Assembly: GCA_963780795.1 (NCBI GenBank)
Contig: CAWADH010000006.1
Location: 62,001 to 126,000, forward strand
Origin: DATJGR01 sp963780795
GTDB taxonomy: Bacteria; Pseudomonadota; Gammaproteobacteria; Pseudomonadales; Azotimanducaceae
Reading direction: 5' to 3'
DNA: 64,000 bases
In this document: piece by piece, positions 46,045 through 55,820 of the stretch
Layout of the letters: each line of letters begins with the position of its first letter
Position numbering within the stretch: position 1 is the first letter of the stretch
Notes under the pieces: model-generated
Database searches by the model: none
What the model was told of the DNA's origin: nothing
Seen by the model: only the letters and a program-made list of their open reading frames with translations
Translations under genes and position numbers: made by a program

Positions 46045-47448
46045 ATGTCCGACCCAACTCACGAGTCCGCTGCCTCTGGAAAGCTCTGGGGCGGTCGCTT
46101 CAGCGAGCCCACTGACCGATTCGTCGAGCGGTTCACCGCGTCGGTCGGATTCGATGCGCGGTTATACCACCACGACATTCAAGGCTCCATCGCTCACGCC
46201 CGCATGCTGGCGCACGTCGGCGTGCTTTCGGACAACGAATGCGGTGTCATCGTCGATGGCCTGAACACGATTCACAATGAAATCGACGCGGGTCGGCTTT
46301 CGTGGTCGGTGGCACGCGAAGACGTGCACATGAACGTCGAGTCCCGCCTCATCGAGATCGTTGGAGACGTCGGCAAGCGGCTGCACACCGGTCGTTCGCG
46401 CAACGATCAGGTCGCTACCGACATCCGCCTGTACCTGCGCGACGAAATCGACGGCCTGAACGCGTTGATGACGCAGTTGCTCGTCGCGCTGCTCGACCTC
46501 GCTGACACGCACGCCGACACGATCATGCCGGGGTTCACTCACCTGCAGACCGCCCAGCCGGTCACGTTCGGGCATCACGTGATGGCGTGGTTCGAAATGC
46601 TACTGCGCGACCGGGAGCGGCTGGTCGAACTGCGCCGGCGCGTCAACGTGATGCCGCTCGGCAGCGCCGCGCTCGCAGGCACTACGTTCCCGATCGATCG
46701 CGCGTTCACCGCGCGCGAGCTCGGTTTCGATGCGATCAGCGAGAATTCCCTCGACGCCGTCAGTGATCGCGATTTCGCGATCGAGTTCTGTTCGGTTGCG
46801 AGCGTCGCGATGATGCACCTGTCGCGCTGGTCCGAAGAACTGGTGCTGTGGTCGTCGCAACAGTTCGGCTTCGTCGACCTGCCCGATCGCTTCTGCACCG
46901 GCTCGTCGATCATGCCGCAGAAGAAGAATCCCGACGTGCCCGAACTGGTACGCGGCAAAACCGGCCGCGTCTTCGGCCACCTGATGGGATTGCTGACGCT
47001 CATGAAAGGCCAGCCGCTGGCGTACAACAAGGACAATCAGGAAGACAAAGAGCCGCTGTTCGACGCGCTCGACACGCTGAAGGACTGTCTCACCGCGATG
47101 CTCGGGATGCTGCCGCACGTCGACGTTCGCGCTGACCGGATGCGCGAAGCGGCATCGCTCGGTTTCGCCACCGCCACCGATCTGGCGGACTATCTGGTGC
47201 GCAAAGACGTGCCGTTCCGCGACGCCCACGAAGTGGTCGGCCGCTGCGTCGCGCACGCACTGGCCAAGCGCGTCGCGCTAAGCGATCTCACGCTGGCGGA
47301 GCTGCAGCGCTTCAGCCCGGTGATCGACGCCTCGGTGTTCGACGTGCTCACCCTCGAAGGATCCGTCAACGCCCGCAATCACATTGGCGGCACCGCGCCG
47401 GTGCAGGTCCGCGCGGCGATCGCCCGCGGGCGAACGCGCATCGCATAG
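46045..47448 (+). CDS. argH: argininosuccinate lyase
   Basis: 467 aa from ATG 46045; the upstream open frame is antisense to algZ. LWGGRFSEPTDRFVERF is the N-terminal signature, TGRSRNDQVATDIRLY and HTHLQ-like PGFTHLQTAQPVTFGHH carry catalytic residues, and GSSIMPQKKNPDVPELVRG is the superfamily signature with the catalytic Ser. Last step of arginine synthesis. Next to algZ as in Pseudomonas. Confidence 0.94.
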   Translation: MSDPTHESAASGKLWGGRFSEPTDRFVERFTASVGFDARLYHHDIQGSIAHARMLAHVGVLSDNECGVIVDGLNTIHNEIDAGRLSWSVAREDVHMNVESRLIEIVGDVGKRLHTGRSRNDQVATDIRLYLRDEIDGLNALMTQLLVALLDLADTHADTIMPGFTHLQTAQPVTFGHHVMAWFEMLLRDRERLVELRRRVNVMPLGSAALAGTTFPIDRAFTARELGFDAISENSLDAVSDRDFAIEFCSVASVAMMHLSRWSEELVLWSSQQFGFVDLPDRFCTGSSIMPQKKNPDVPELVRGKTGRVFGHLMGLLTLMKGQPLAYNKDNQEDKEPLFDALDTLKDCLTAMLGMLPHVDVRADRMREAASLGFATATDLADYLVRKDVPFRDAHEVVGRCVAHALAKRVALSDLTLAELQRFSPVIDASVFDVLTLEGSVNARNHIGGTAPVQVRAAIARGRTRIA

Positions 47449-47496
47449 CCGCCGGGGCAAAAAGCCGATCGGCGGCGGCTGCCTATACTCCAGGGT

Positions 47497-49752
47497 ATGC
47501 ACGACGACTCCGCCAGTTCCGATGACGACATCGACCGCAAATCGCTGCGTGCGTTGCGCGAGCGCTTCCTCGGGCTGAACCGGGCGCGCCTCGATGCGCT
47601 GCGCGCCCGTCTCTCCGAGGAACGGCGCGCCTTCGTCGACGCGGTGCCGCTGCTGCTGCACAGCAATCACGCGGCGCTGCCCGGTTTCGTCGACTTCGAC
47701 ACGCCCTGCGGCATCGAACGCTATACGCCGGACCATCGCGCGCTCAACGCCGTCCGCAAGATGGCGCTGTCCTTCGTGCTGGAACGATTCGTCGAACGCC
47801 GCACCCAGATTCAGGCCGTGTACGTGACGCAGCTTCCAGGCGACGCGCTCGAGCTGTCCGTCTGCAGCACCGTTGCAACGCATGCCGCGTTGACCGAAAA
47901 GCTCAGCCGACTCGCGCGATACGCCGCCGACCGCGGCATCACGCTCACCACGACGCTACTCGATCCGGCCGAAGAACTGGCCGGCCGCAGCCGACTGCGC
48001 ACGCCCCGCCTCGCGCGTGATGCGTTCTACCGATCGGCGATTCTCCTGGCTGGCCGCTACCCGATCTGGTGGCTCGTGCCGCCGCAACTCGATCTGGCTC
48101 ACGACGCGTACAGTGCTCGCCTGAAGTCGCAACGATTCATCGGACGCGACGAGACGATCGACCTCGGTCGCGCGGAGCCGATACCGCGCAGCGAGTGTCT
48201 CGCCGCCGGCATCGAGTTGCTCGACGCCGCGCTCGCCGCACCGTACACACATCTGCCGTCGCTGATGCTGCTGGAGAGCTACGCCGGCGACCCCGCGGTC
48301 GAGCCGCTCGCACATTTCTATAAGGAACGGATCTGGCGGGGCGACGTCGACGTCGATTCGTCGACCTTGCTGAACGAAGCGATCGAGACGTACTTCGCCG
48401 CGGGTGGCGAAGCCGATCGACTCGAACTCGCGCGCGACTGCCGCCGCGGAACGTTGCGCGAACCCACGCTCGCCGAACTGCAACGCGAGAACGCGCGCGT
48501 GAACGCGGAACTGCAGCGCACGCACGGCAACCTCGCGCGCCTCGCGACGGAACTGCACGCGTCCACCGACATGCAGACGCGCCTTGACGCAATGGGCACA
48601 CGCATCGCGCTGTGGACCGCGCGACGCGACGACGCGATCCCGCGCATCAATCCGGCGCTGTGGCCGAAGCGGGTGGCCGGCCAGGTGCGAATCGAAGCGC
48701 ACGCCCGACAATGGCGCCTGAACGACGGCGAAACGACGCTGTTCCACGCACCGCGATTCGCGGCTGCGATCGCCTGGGCACACACGCACCGCCTCGGCAT
48801 CGACAACCTGCGTGTCGGCGATGCGCAGAGACACGCCTGCGCGCGGATGCTCGAGCTGCTGTCGCGATACGACGGTGCCGCGGCGGCGCAAGCTTCGACG
48901 CTGCTGATCGTGAATGCCGAAGAATCGCCGCAGTTCGCGCTGCGCGCGCCGGGCGAAGCCATCGTCAGCGAATGGGACGATCCGCTCGACTTCAGCGGCT
49001 TTCACACCAGCCTGGTCGCGGGCGTCGATCGGCTCGATTTGCGGCCTGACGGCATCACCGCAACGGGACGCGCCGGCGACGACGGCCTGATCGACATGCT
49101 CGTCGATCTGCTTTCGCAACCACCCGCAACGCTGCACGTGCGGTGCGCCGGCGGCGAACACGAGCGCGCACTGGAGAATCGCATCGCGCAGCTCACGGCG
49201 ACGCTGTCGGCCTCGTTTCACCGCAACGGCATCGGCAGGTTCGCGTTCGGATTGGCCGGCGGTTTCGTCGTCGTCGAGCGCAGCTCAAGCCGGTTTGCGA
49301 CACGCCGCTGCGCGAACGAAGCGGAGTTGTTCGAAGCGCTTGCGACGGCGGATCGGGGCGCACTGCAGGTCGACGCGCGTAATGCCCGACTCGGCGCTTT
49401 GAATCATCTGTGTGACATCGCGTCGCCGGAGCACGACGTCGTGCTCGTCCACGAACTGCGCGGCCATATCAGCGTGCTGCTCGCGCTGCGCGACGGAGCG
49501 ATTCATCGGTTCGTAGCGCCGTATCGTCCGGCGCATGAAGTCGCCAGCGATCTGGAACAGTTCCTCGCGCGCGACGCCGGCCTTCGCATCGAAATCCACA
49601 TCGCGAAAGCAGCCGAAGCACCGCGACGCATCGCTTCCGGCAGCCCGAAACGCGGCGATGCCCGAGCCGCAACGCGGCGCAATCCGGTCGCGCTGCTGCG
49701 CGAAAAGTTCGCTTCCGAGACGCAGTCCACGCGGCACTCGTCGATTGCTTAG
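47497..49752 (+). CDS. cyaA: class I adenylate cyclase homologue lacking the catalytic motif
   Basis: 751 aa. Homology to class I adenylate cyclase is seen in VPLLLHSNHAALPGFVDFDT, FYRSAILLAGRYPIWWLVPP, TIDLGRAEPIPRSECLAAGI and LPSLMLLESYAGDP. Yet the nucleotidyltransferase core is missing: where E. coli has MGSTSSxGQS...SDLDIWVC, this protein reads VTQLPGDALELSVC (residues 110-123). The GS pair is gone and the two metal-binding Asp are A117 and E119. No alternative frame in that stretch encodes the motif. The C-terminal half (about 340-751) is divergent. Position (between the hem/arg genes and lptM-dapF-xerC) is that of cyaA. Probably cannot make cAMP; a regulatory or scaffold role is inference. 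A TATACT lies 8-13 bases before the ATG. Confidence 0.78.
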   Translation: MHDDSASSDDDIDRKSLRALRERFLGLNRARLDALRARLSEERRAFVDAVPLLLHSNHAALPGFVDFDTPCGIERYTPDHRALNAVRKMALSFVLERFVERRTQIQAVYVTQLPGDALELSVCSTVATHAALTEKLSRLARYAADRGITLTTTLLDPAEELAGRSRLRTPRLARDAFYRSAILLAGRYPIWWLVPPQLDLAHDAYSARLKSQRFIGRDETIDLGRAEPIPRSECLAAGIELLDAALAAPYTHLPSLMLLESYAGDPAVEPLAHFYKERIWRGDVDVDSSTLLNEAIETYFAAGGEADRLELARDCRRGTLREPTLAELQRENARVNAELQRTHGNLARLATELHASTDMQTRLDAMGTRIALWTARRDDAIPRINPALWPKRVAGQVRIEAHARQWRLNDGETTLFHAPRFAAAIAWAHTHRLGIDNLRVGDAQRHACARMLELLSRYDGAAAAQASTLLIVNAEESPQFALRAPGEAIVSEWDDPLDFSGFHTSLVAGVDRLDLRPDGITATGRAGDDGLIDMLVDLLSQPPATLHVRCAGGEHERALENRIAQLTATLSASFHRNGIGRFAFGLAGGFVVVERSSSRFATRRCANEAELFEALATADRGALQVDARNARLGALNHLCDIASPEHDVVLVHELRGHISVLLALRDGAIHRFVAPYRPAHEVASDLEQFLARDAGLRIEIHIAKAAEAPRRIASGSPKRGDARAATRRNPVALLREKFASETQSTRHSSIA

Positions 49753-49788
49753 TGTGTATACTTCCGCGCTTTGTCGGCGGACGTTCCC

Positions 49789-49905
49789 GTGTCGCGGTTG
49801 CTAGTGGTGTCGCTGTTGCTGCTGATGGTCGCGACCTGCGGCCAGAAAGGTCCGCTGCGAATGCCCGATCACACGCAACCGAAACCGTCGAGCCTGCTGC
49901 GGTGA
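49789..49905 (+). CDS. lptM: LptM-like small lipoprotein
   Basis: 38 aa from GTG 49789 (TTG 49771 is an alternative). Signal SRLLVVSLLLLMVATC ends at the lipidated Cys, followed by GQKGPLRMP, the LptM/YifL signature. LptM stabilises the LptDE LPS-insertion complex at the outer membrane. Its stop overlaps the lysA GTG by three bases. In E. coli and Pseudomonas it also sits just before lysA/dapF. A TATACT at 49757-49762 may be its -10. Confidence 0.85.
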   Translation: MSRLLVVSLLLLMVATCGQKGPLRMPDHTQPKPSSLLR

Positions 49906-51212
49906 GCGAGGAGCTTTCGTTCCGCGACGGTGTGGCCCATCTCGAAGACGTTTCGCTGATGCACGTTGCGCAGCGTTGCGGCACGCCGACCTACGTCTAT
50001 TCGCGCGCCCACCTCGCGTCGCAGTACGCGAAGCTCGACGCCGCACTGCAACCATTGCCGCATCGCATCTGCTACGCCGTCAAGGCGAACGGCAATCTCG
50101 CCATCCTGAATCTGTTCGCGTCGCTCGGCGCCGGCTTCGACATCGTCTCCGGCGGCGAACTCGAACGCGTGCTGCGCGCCGGTGGCGATCCCGCATCGGT
50201 GATCTTCTCGGGCGTCGGCAAGTCCGGCGCCGAGATCGACTTTGCGTTGAAGGTCGGCATCGGTTCATTCAACGTCGAGAGCGCCGCGGAACTGGATCGG
50301 CTCGAACTGCATGCGCAACGCCTGTCGCGCAAAGCCCGCATTTCGGTGCGGGTGAACCCGGACATCGATGCGGGCACGCATCCGTACATCTCGACGGGCC
50401 TGAAGTCCAACAAGTTCGGCGTGCCGCGCGACGAAGCGCTCGCGATGTATCGACGCGCGTCGAATTCGCAATGGCTCGAGGTGCTGGGCGTCGATTGCCA
50501 CATCGGTTCGCAGATCGCGACACCAGGCCCGCTGGTGGAAGCGTTACAGAGCCTGCTCGAGCTGATCGATACGCTCGAGCGCGAAGGCATTCGCATCGAG
50601 CATCTCGATCTGGGCGGCGGCTTCGGCGTTACGTATCGCGACGAGCCGGAGTTCGACGTTGCCGGTTACGCGAACGAGCTGACACGCCTGCTGCAGGGGC
50701 GCTCGCTGACGGTGTCGGTCGAACCCGGCCGATACCTCGTCGCCAACGGCGGTGTGTTGCTGACGCGCGTCGAGTATCTGAAGCCGGCGCGCGAGCGCGA
50801 TGCGCGCAACTTCGCCGTGGTCGACGCGGCGATGAACGATCTGATCCGCCCGACGCTATATCAGGCGTGGCACGGCATCAGCGTGGTCGAATCGGCGACG
50901 CGCGATGGCGTTCGCGCGAACTGGGACATCGTCGGTCCTGTCTGCGAGAGCGCCGACTTTCTCGCGCACGATCGCGACCTGACGCTCGCGGAAGGAAGCC
51001 TGCTCGCGATCCGCAGCGCCGGCGCATACGGATTCGTGCAGAGCTCGAACTACAACGCGCGCAATCGCGCCGCCGAGGTGCTGGTGGACGGAGCGTCGTT
51101 CTCGGTAGTGCGACGGCGCGAGACCATCGCCGACCAGCTGCGCGCCGAAGTGGCATCGTCAGCGCCGGAAGAAGCACCGCAGCCCGGTGCGCCGTTGCAA
51201 TATCGAGTGTGA
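49902..51212 (+). CDS. lysA: diaminopimelate decarboxylase
   Basis: 436 aa from GTG 49902, overlapping the lptM stop; the frame upstream is the lptM shadow. PLP lysine in CYAVKANGNLAIL, phosphate-binding GGGFGVTY, FDIVSGGELERV, and the catalytic Cys in GPVCESADFLA. Makes lysine from meso-diaminopimelate. In one operon with lptM, dapF, the DUF484 gene and xerC. Confidence 0.94.
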   Translation: MSEELSFRDGVAHLEDVSLMHVAQRCGTPTYVYSRAHLASQYAKLDAALQPLPHRICYAVKANGNLAILNLFASLGAGFDIVSGGELERVLRAGGDPASVIFSGVGKSGAEIDFALKVGIGSFNVESAAELDRLELHAQRLSRKARISVRVNPDIDAGTHPYISTGLKSNKFGVPRDEALAMYRRASNSQWLEVLGVDCHIGSQIATPGPLVEALQSLLELIDTLEREGIRIEHLDLGGGFGVTYRDEPEFDVAGYANELTRLLQGRSLTVSVEPGRYLVANGGVLLTRVEYLKPARERDARNFAVVDAAMNDLIRPTLYQAWHGISVVESATRDGVRANWDIVGPVCESADFLAHDRDLTLAEGSLLAIRSAGAYGFVQSSNYNARNRAAEVLVDGASFSVVRRRETIADQLRAEVASSAPEEAPQPGAPLQYRV

Positions 51213-51229
51213 TCGATAGGCTGTCGGAC

Positions 51230-52060
51230 ATGCAGATCCAATTCAGCAAGATGCACGGACTCGGCAACGATTTCATGGTCATCGACCACATCAGCCAGGA
51301 CGTGCGTCTGTCGCCGGAACTGATTGCGCGGTTGGCCGATCGACACACCGGCGTCGGCTTCGATCAGCTCCTGAGCGTCGAACCGCCGACCGATCCCGAG
51401 AGCGACTTTCGCTATCGCATCTACAACGCCGACGGCAGTGAAGCCGAACAGTGCGGCAACGGCGCACGCTGCTTCGCCAAGTTCGTCGTCGATGCCGGGT
51501 TGTCCGTGAAAACGGAATTGCGGCTGCAGACCAGCAACGGCGTGATCACCACCCTACTGCGCGACGACGGCAACGTGGAAGTCGACATGGGTGTGCCCAC
51601 CACTGTGCCCGACGAGATTCCGTTCGTCACCAACGAAGCTGGCGTCACCCATCGCATCGCGGTCGGCAATCAGGAAGTGGATGTCGTCGCCGTATCGGTC
51701 GGAAATCCGCACGCGGTGCTGTTCGTCGATTCGGTAAACGACGCGCCGGTCGCAACGCTCGGTCCACTGCTGTCGCGGCACGAGCGTTTCCCGCGCGGCG
51801 TCAACGTCGGATTCTGTCAGGTGATCGATTCCGGCTTCGCGCGGTTGCGGGTATTCGAACGCGGTGTCGGTGAAACGCGGGCGTGCGGTACCGGCGCATG
51901 CGCCGCGGCAGTGGCAGGTGTGCTGACCGGTCGATTCTCCGACCGCGTGAAAATTTCGCTGCCAGGCGGCAAAGTCAAAATCAAATGGGAAGGCGCGGGC
52001 CGATCGCTACGGATGCTCGGTCCCGCCTGTCTCGTCTATGAAGGACGTATCGACGTATGA
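51230..52060 (+). CDS. dapF: diaminopimelate epimerase
   Basis: 276 aa from ATG 51230. The two catalytic cysteines are present: in EQCGNGARCFAKF and in RACGTGACAAAVAG. QFSKMHGLGNDFMVID is the N-terminal signature. Converts LL- to meso-diaminopimelate for lysine and peptidoglycan. Its stop overlaps the DUF484 gene by four bases. Confidence 0.95.
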   Translation: MQIQFSKMHGLGNDFMVIDHISQDVRLSPELIARLADRHTGVGFDQLLSVEPPTDPESDFRYRIYNADGSEAEQCGNGARCFAKFVVDAGLSVKTELRLQTSNGVITTLLRDDGNVEVDMGVPTTVPDEIPFVTNEAGVTHRIAVGNQEVDVVAVSVGNPHAVLFVDSVNDAPVATLGPLLSRHERFPRGVNVGFCQVIDSGFARLRVFERGVGETRACGTGACAAAVAGVLTGRFSDRVKISLPGGKVKIKWEGAGRSLRMLGPACLVYEGRIDV

Positions 52061-52770
52061 AAGCAGAGGCCGTGGTGGTAGATGCGCACAACGAAGACAC
52101 CGTGATGCGCTACCTGCGCGAAAACCCGGATTTCTTCGGGCGCCACCCGATGCTACTCACCGACCTGAGCCTGCCGCACGACTCCGGCGAAGCGATCTCG
52201 CTGGTGGAACGTCAGGTGGCGATTCTGCGCGAGCGCAACATCGACATGCGCCGGCGCCTCACCCATCTCGTCGGCGCCGCGAACGTCAACGATACGCTGT
52301 TCGAGAAGACGCGTCGGTTCACGCTGAACATGCTCGACTGCGACCGCCTCAGCACAATCGACGCGGTGCTGGCGGACACGCTCATCGACGACTTCGCCGC
52401 GGACTACGCGCGCTGCTTCGTCTCGCATCCACGCGCGTTCGACTCGCTCGCACATCTGGTGTGCTGCAGCTCCGCGCAGGAACTACCGCTCATTCAACTG
52501 ACGCAAACGACCGGACTGTCGTGCGGACTGCTACGCAGCGACGAATTTCAGAAACTGTTCGGCGAAGCGGCCGCCATCGACGGATCGGCCGCGTTGATCC
52601 AGTTGCGCCACGGCGATCTGATCGGCGTGCTCGCGATCGGCAGCCGCGACCCGCTGCGCTTCAGTCCCGAGATGGGAACGCTGTTCGTCCGCTACATCGG
52701 CGACGTGCTGTCGCGCGTGCTCGCCCGACTGCTGATCCGTGGCGACAGCGCCAGCGATGACAGCCGCTGA
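52057..52770 (+). CDS. DUF484 family protein
   Basis: 237 aa. VMRYLRENPDFFGRHPMLLTDL and SLVERQVAILRERNIDMRRRL are the DUF484 signature; the C-terminal part is GAF-like (GVLAIGSRDPLRFSPEMGTLF). Function unknown. Lies between dapF and xerC as in E. coli (yigA) and Pseudomonas. Confidence 0.9.
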   Translation: MKAEAVVVDAHNEDTVMRYLRENPDFFGRHPMLLTDLSLPHDSGEAISLVERQVAILRERNIDMRRRLTHLVGAANVNDTLFEKTRRFTLNMLDCDRLSTIDAVLADTLIDDFAADYARCFVSHPRAFDSLAHLVCCSSAQELPLIQLTQTTGLSCGLLRSDEFQKLFGEAAAIDGSAALIQLRHGDLIGVLAIGSRDPLRFSPEMGTLFVRYIGDVLSRVLARLLIRGDSASDDSR

Positions 52771-53653
52771 CGCGACACGCCTGACCGCCGACATCGCTCG
52801 CTACGTCGAGCACCTGCAGCACGAAAGGCAATACTCCGCCCACACGCTCGCGGCCTATCGCCGTGACCTCAGTGCGTTCGCCGCGTCGCTCGACATCGAT
52901 CAGTGGAAGGCGGTGCGATCGACGCACGTGCGCGATCATCTGAGCGCATTGCACCGGCGCGGTCGCGCAACGCGCACCATTCAACGCGCGCTGTCCTGCA
53001 TCCGCTCGTTCCTCGACTACCTCACGCGCATCGGCAAGGCCGACGGCAACGTCGCGAGCGTCGTGCGGGCGCCGAAGTCGCGTCGCAAACTGCCGAAGTT
53101 GCTCGACACCGATCAGACCGCGCAATTGCTGAATTTCGAGTCGGCCAACGCGCTCGACCTTCGCGACGCCGCGATGGTGGAGCTGTTCTACGGCAGCGGA
53201 TTGCGCCTCGCCGAACTGGTTGCGCTCGACGTGAACAACCTCGACCTCGACGAAGGTTTCGTAACGGTCACCGGTAAGGGTCGCAAGGTGCGCCAGGTGC
53301 CGCTCGGTTCGCATTGCATTGCCGCGTTGCGCGCGTATCTGGCACAACGCGAGATGGCGCGCCCGTCCGACCCGGTATTTTCTGCGCGCGGCACGCGTCG
53401 CATCGGCAGGCGAACGGTGCAGCAGCGATTGCGCGCGCTCAGTGCGCGACAGCTCGGTACGAACGCGGTGCACCCGCACATGCTGCGGCACAGTTTCGCG
53501 AGCCATCTCCTCGAATCGAGCGGCGACCTGCGCGCGGTGCAGGAGCTGCTCGGGCACACCGATATTTCGACGACCCAGATCTATACGCACCTCGATTTTC
53601 AGCACCTCGCCAAGGTTTACGACGCGAGCCATCCGCGCGCGAAGCGCTCCTGA
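52757..53653 (+). CDS. xerC: tyrosine recombinase XerC
   Basis: 298 aa from ATG 52757, inside the end of the DUF484 gene. SAM-like N-terminal domain (ERQYSAHTLAAYRRDL), then catalytic residues: R in GSGLRLAELVAL, K in VTGKGRKVRQVPLG, HxxR in HPHMLRHSFASHLL, H in LGHTDISTTQ and nucleophile Y in IYTHL. Acts with XerD at dif to resolve chromosome dimers. Stand-alone in a housekeeping operon, so XerC rather than an integrase. Confidence 0.93.
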   Translation: MTAADATRLTADIARYVEHLQHERQYSAHTLAAYRRDLSAFAASLDIDQWKAVRSTHVRDHLSALHRRGRATRTIQRALSCIRSFLDYLTRIGKADGNVASVVRAPKSRRKLPKLLDTDQTAQLLNFESANALDLRDAAMVELFYGSGLRLAELVALDVNNLDLDEGFVTVTGKGRKVRQVPLGSHCIAALRAYLAQREMARPSDPVFSARGTRRIGRRTVQQRLRALSARQLGTNAVHPHMLRHSFASHLLESSGDLRAVQELLGHTDISTTQIYTHLDFQHLAKVYDASHPRAKRS

Positions 53654-53656
53654 TCG

Positions 53657-54362
53657 ATGGCACGCATCGACGTCGTCACCTTCGATCTCGACAACACGCT
53701 ATGGGACGTGGACGCGGTCATCCACAACGCCGAACGCGTGACGCGGCAATGGTTCGATGCACGCATTCCGGAGCTGTACGCCACGCTCACCACCGACGAC
53801 ATGCTCGCCATCCGGAAACGCATCGTCGTGGAGCGACCGGAACTCGCGCACAACCTGTCGCGCATCCGCGAGGCGGTGTTCGAACAGGCGATCATGACGG
53901 TGGGACGCAGCCCCGAGGAATCGCGACGTCTTGCAGCCGAAGCGTTCCAGCTGTTTCTCGCCGAGCGTCACAAGGTCAGCTTCTACGACGACGCGCTCGA
54001 CATACTCGAGCGACTGGCGCGCCGTCACCACCTCGGCGCGCTGACGAACGGCAACGCCGACATCTCGCGGTTGGGACTCGATCGCTTCTTCCGCTTCGCC
54101 TTTTGCGCCGCGGATGTGGGCGCCGCCAAACCGGCGCCGGAAATGTTCCGCGCCGCGCTGTCACACACAGACGTTCGAGAGCACCAGATGATTCATGTCG
54201 GCGATAACCCGGTCGACGACATACGCGGTGCCGCCGATCTCGGCATCGCGACGATCTGGGTCAATTTCGAAGCGCGTAATCCCGAAGCACCGCCTGCCAC
54301 GCGCGTGGTGCACCGACTGAAGGACATTCCCGACCGCGATCGACGAAATCGAACGCGCCTGA
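53657..54362 (+). CDS. yigB: YigB-like HAD hydrolase (frameshifted near the 3' end)
   Basis: HAD phosphatase: motif I VVTFDLDNTLWDVD, motif II ALTNGNADI, motif III K in GAAKPAPEMF, motif IV HVGDNPVDDI. YigB-type enzymes dephosphorylate FMN and sugar phosphates; it follows xerC as in E. coli. In the raw frame the protein runs to 54619 through sequence antisense to thrC. Dropping one base near 54328-54342 puts a stop at 54360-54362 with ending IDEIERA, giving 234 aa, close to E. coli YigB, and leaving thrC free of overlap. Confidence 0.82.
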
Positions 54363-54372
54363 CGGCCGAACG

Positions 54373-55745
54373 CTATCTCGCGTGCGCTGCGACGAATGCT
54401 TTCACTTCCTCGACGCGCGCTGGAAGAACCGTTCGCCGTGTGGGTGCACCGGCGAGTACGTCGAGCCGAGGATGGCGCGCCAACGGTTTACCTATGGCGG
54501 CGTCCACCGACTCCGGAAACTTCGCCGGATGCGCAGTGGCGAGGCACACCATGGGACCTTCGGATGCGAAACGCCGCGACGCCGCGATCCCCACCGCCGT
54601 ATGCGGGTCGACGATGTAGCCATTGCGCTTGTACACATCGGCGATGGTCGCCATCGTCTCCTGCGTGCCGACCGCCGTAGCGACGATGTGATCGTCGACC
54701 GGCATGCTCCGTCCAGCGTCGCCTCGCCATTGTTGCCAAACGAATCCATGAAGGCGCGCAGACGGGAGCTGTCACGATCCATCCGCAGATAGAGGAACCG
54801 TTCGAAGTTGCTGGCAACCTGAATGTCCATCGACGGGCTGATCGTGTGATGGACGTTCCCGCGACGATACACTCCGGTGTTGAAGAACACCGACAGAATG
54901 TCGTTCTCGTTCGTTGCGCAGATCAACCGATCGATGGGCAGGCCCATTTTCAATGCTAGATAGCCAGCGAAGATGTCGCCGAAGTTTCCGGTCGGAACGC
55001 TGAACGAAACGCGCTTGCGGCCGCCGTCGTCGAGCGCCAGCGTGGCGTACACGTAGTAGACGATCTGCGCCATGAGGCGCGCCCAGTTCACCGAGTTGAC
55101 CGCGCCGAGCCGGTGGTGCGCCTTGAACGGCAGATCGTTGAAGATCTCCTTCATGATTGCCTGGCACTCGTCGAAGCTGCCTTGAATCGCGATGCAGTGG
55201 ACGTTCGGATCGAGCACCGACGTCATCTGCAACTCCTGCAGCCGGCTCGTCCGCCCATCGGGATACATAACGAAAATGCTGATCGCGTTCTTCCCGCGAA
55301 CGCCGGCGATCGCCGCACTGCCGGTGTCGCCGCTGGTCGAACCGATGATGTTCATCGACGAACCGCGTTTCTCGAGAACGTAGTTGAAGACGTTGCCGAG
55401 AAACTGCAGAGCGATGTCTTTGAACGCAAGCGTGGGGCCGTGGAACAGTTCGAGTACGTGCGCGTCGTCCAGCGTGCGCATCGGCACCACGTCGGGCGCA
55501 TCGAACTCCGCGTAGCTGAGCTGCAGCAGTTTGCGGATCACGCTGGAGTCGATGTCGTCGATGAAATGCGTCATCACGCGGGCAGCGAGATCGACGAAGC
55601 CGAGCCCGCGCCAGCCGTCGAGATCCGCGCGCACGTCGGGGACGCGTTCCGGAAGGAACAATCCGCCATCGTCTGCGAGGCCCGCGATCACGACGTCTTC
55701 GAAGCGCAACGGCGTGGAGCGTCCGCGCGTGCTCACATAACGCAT
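54373..55745 (-). CDS. thrC: threonine synthase (frameshifted)
   Basis: The first part, from ATG 55745 (MRYVSTRG), has the PLP lysine in GPTLAFKDIALQFLG and the phosphate loop GSTSGDTGSAA. It runs in frame to NNGEATLDG, then the conserved sequence resumes one frame over as SMPVDDHIVATAVGTQETMA and IADVYKRNGYIVDPHTAVG, ending at 54373. One missing base near 54705-54716 accounts for this; restored length about 457 aa, normal for the class. It turns O-phosphohomoserine into threonine. Loss in a free-living cell would cause auxotrophy, so an assembly error is the simpler reading. Confidence 0.85.
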
Positions 55746-55820
55746 CTGGAAGTAACAGCCCGAGAAAGGGGCGCCATTGTAGCGCAATGGCGCCGGTACG
55801 CTGTTCGAAATCGGATCAGA

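Noticed and set aside
52757..53653. Phage or island integrase
   Set aside because: Sequence and position between DUF484 and a YigB-like gene identify chromosomal XerC; no attachment repeats or phage genes surround it.
54363..54619. C-terminal 86-residue extension of the HAD hydrolase
   Set aside because: It is antisense to thrC, has no family resemblance, and vanishes when one base is removed near 54335.
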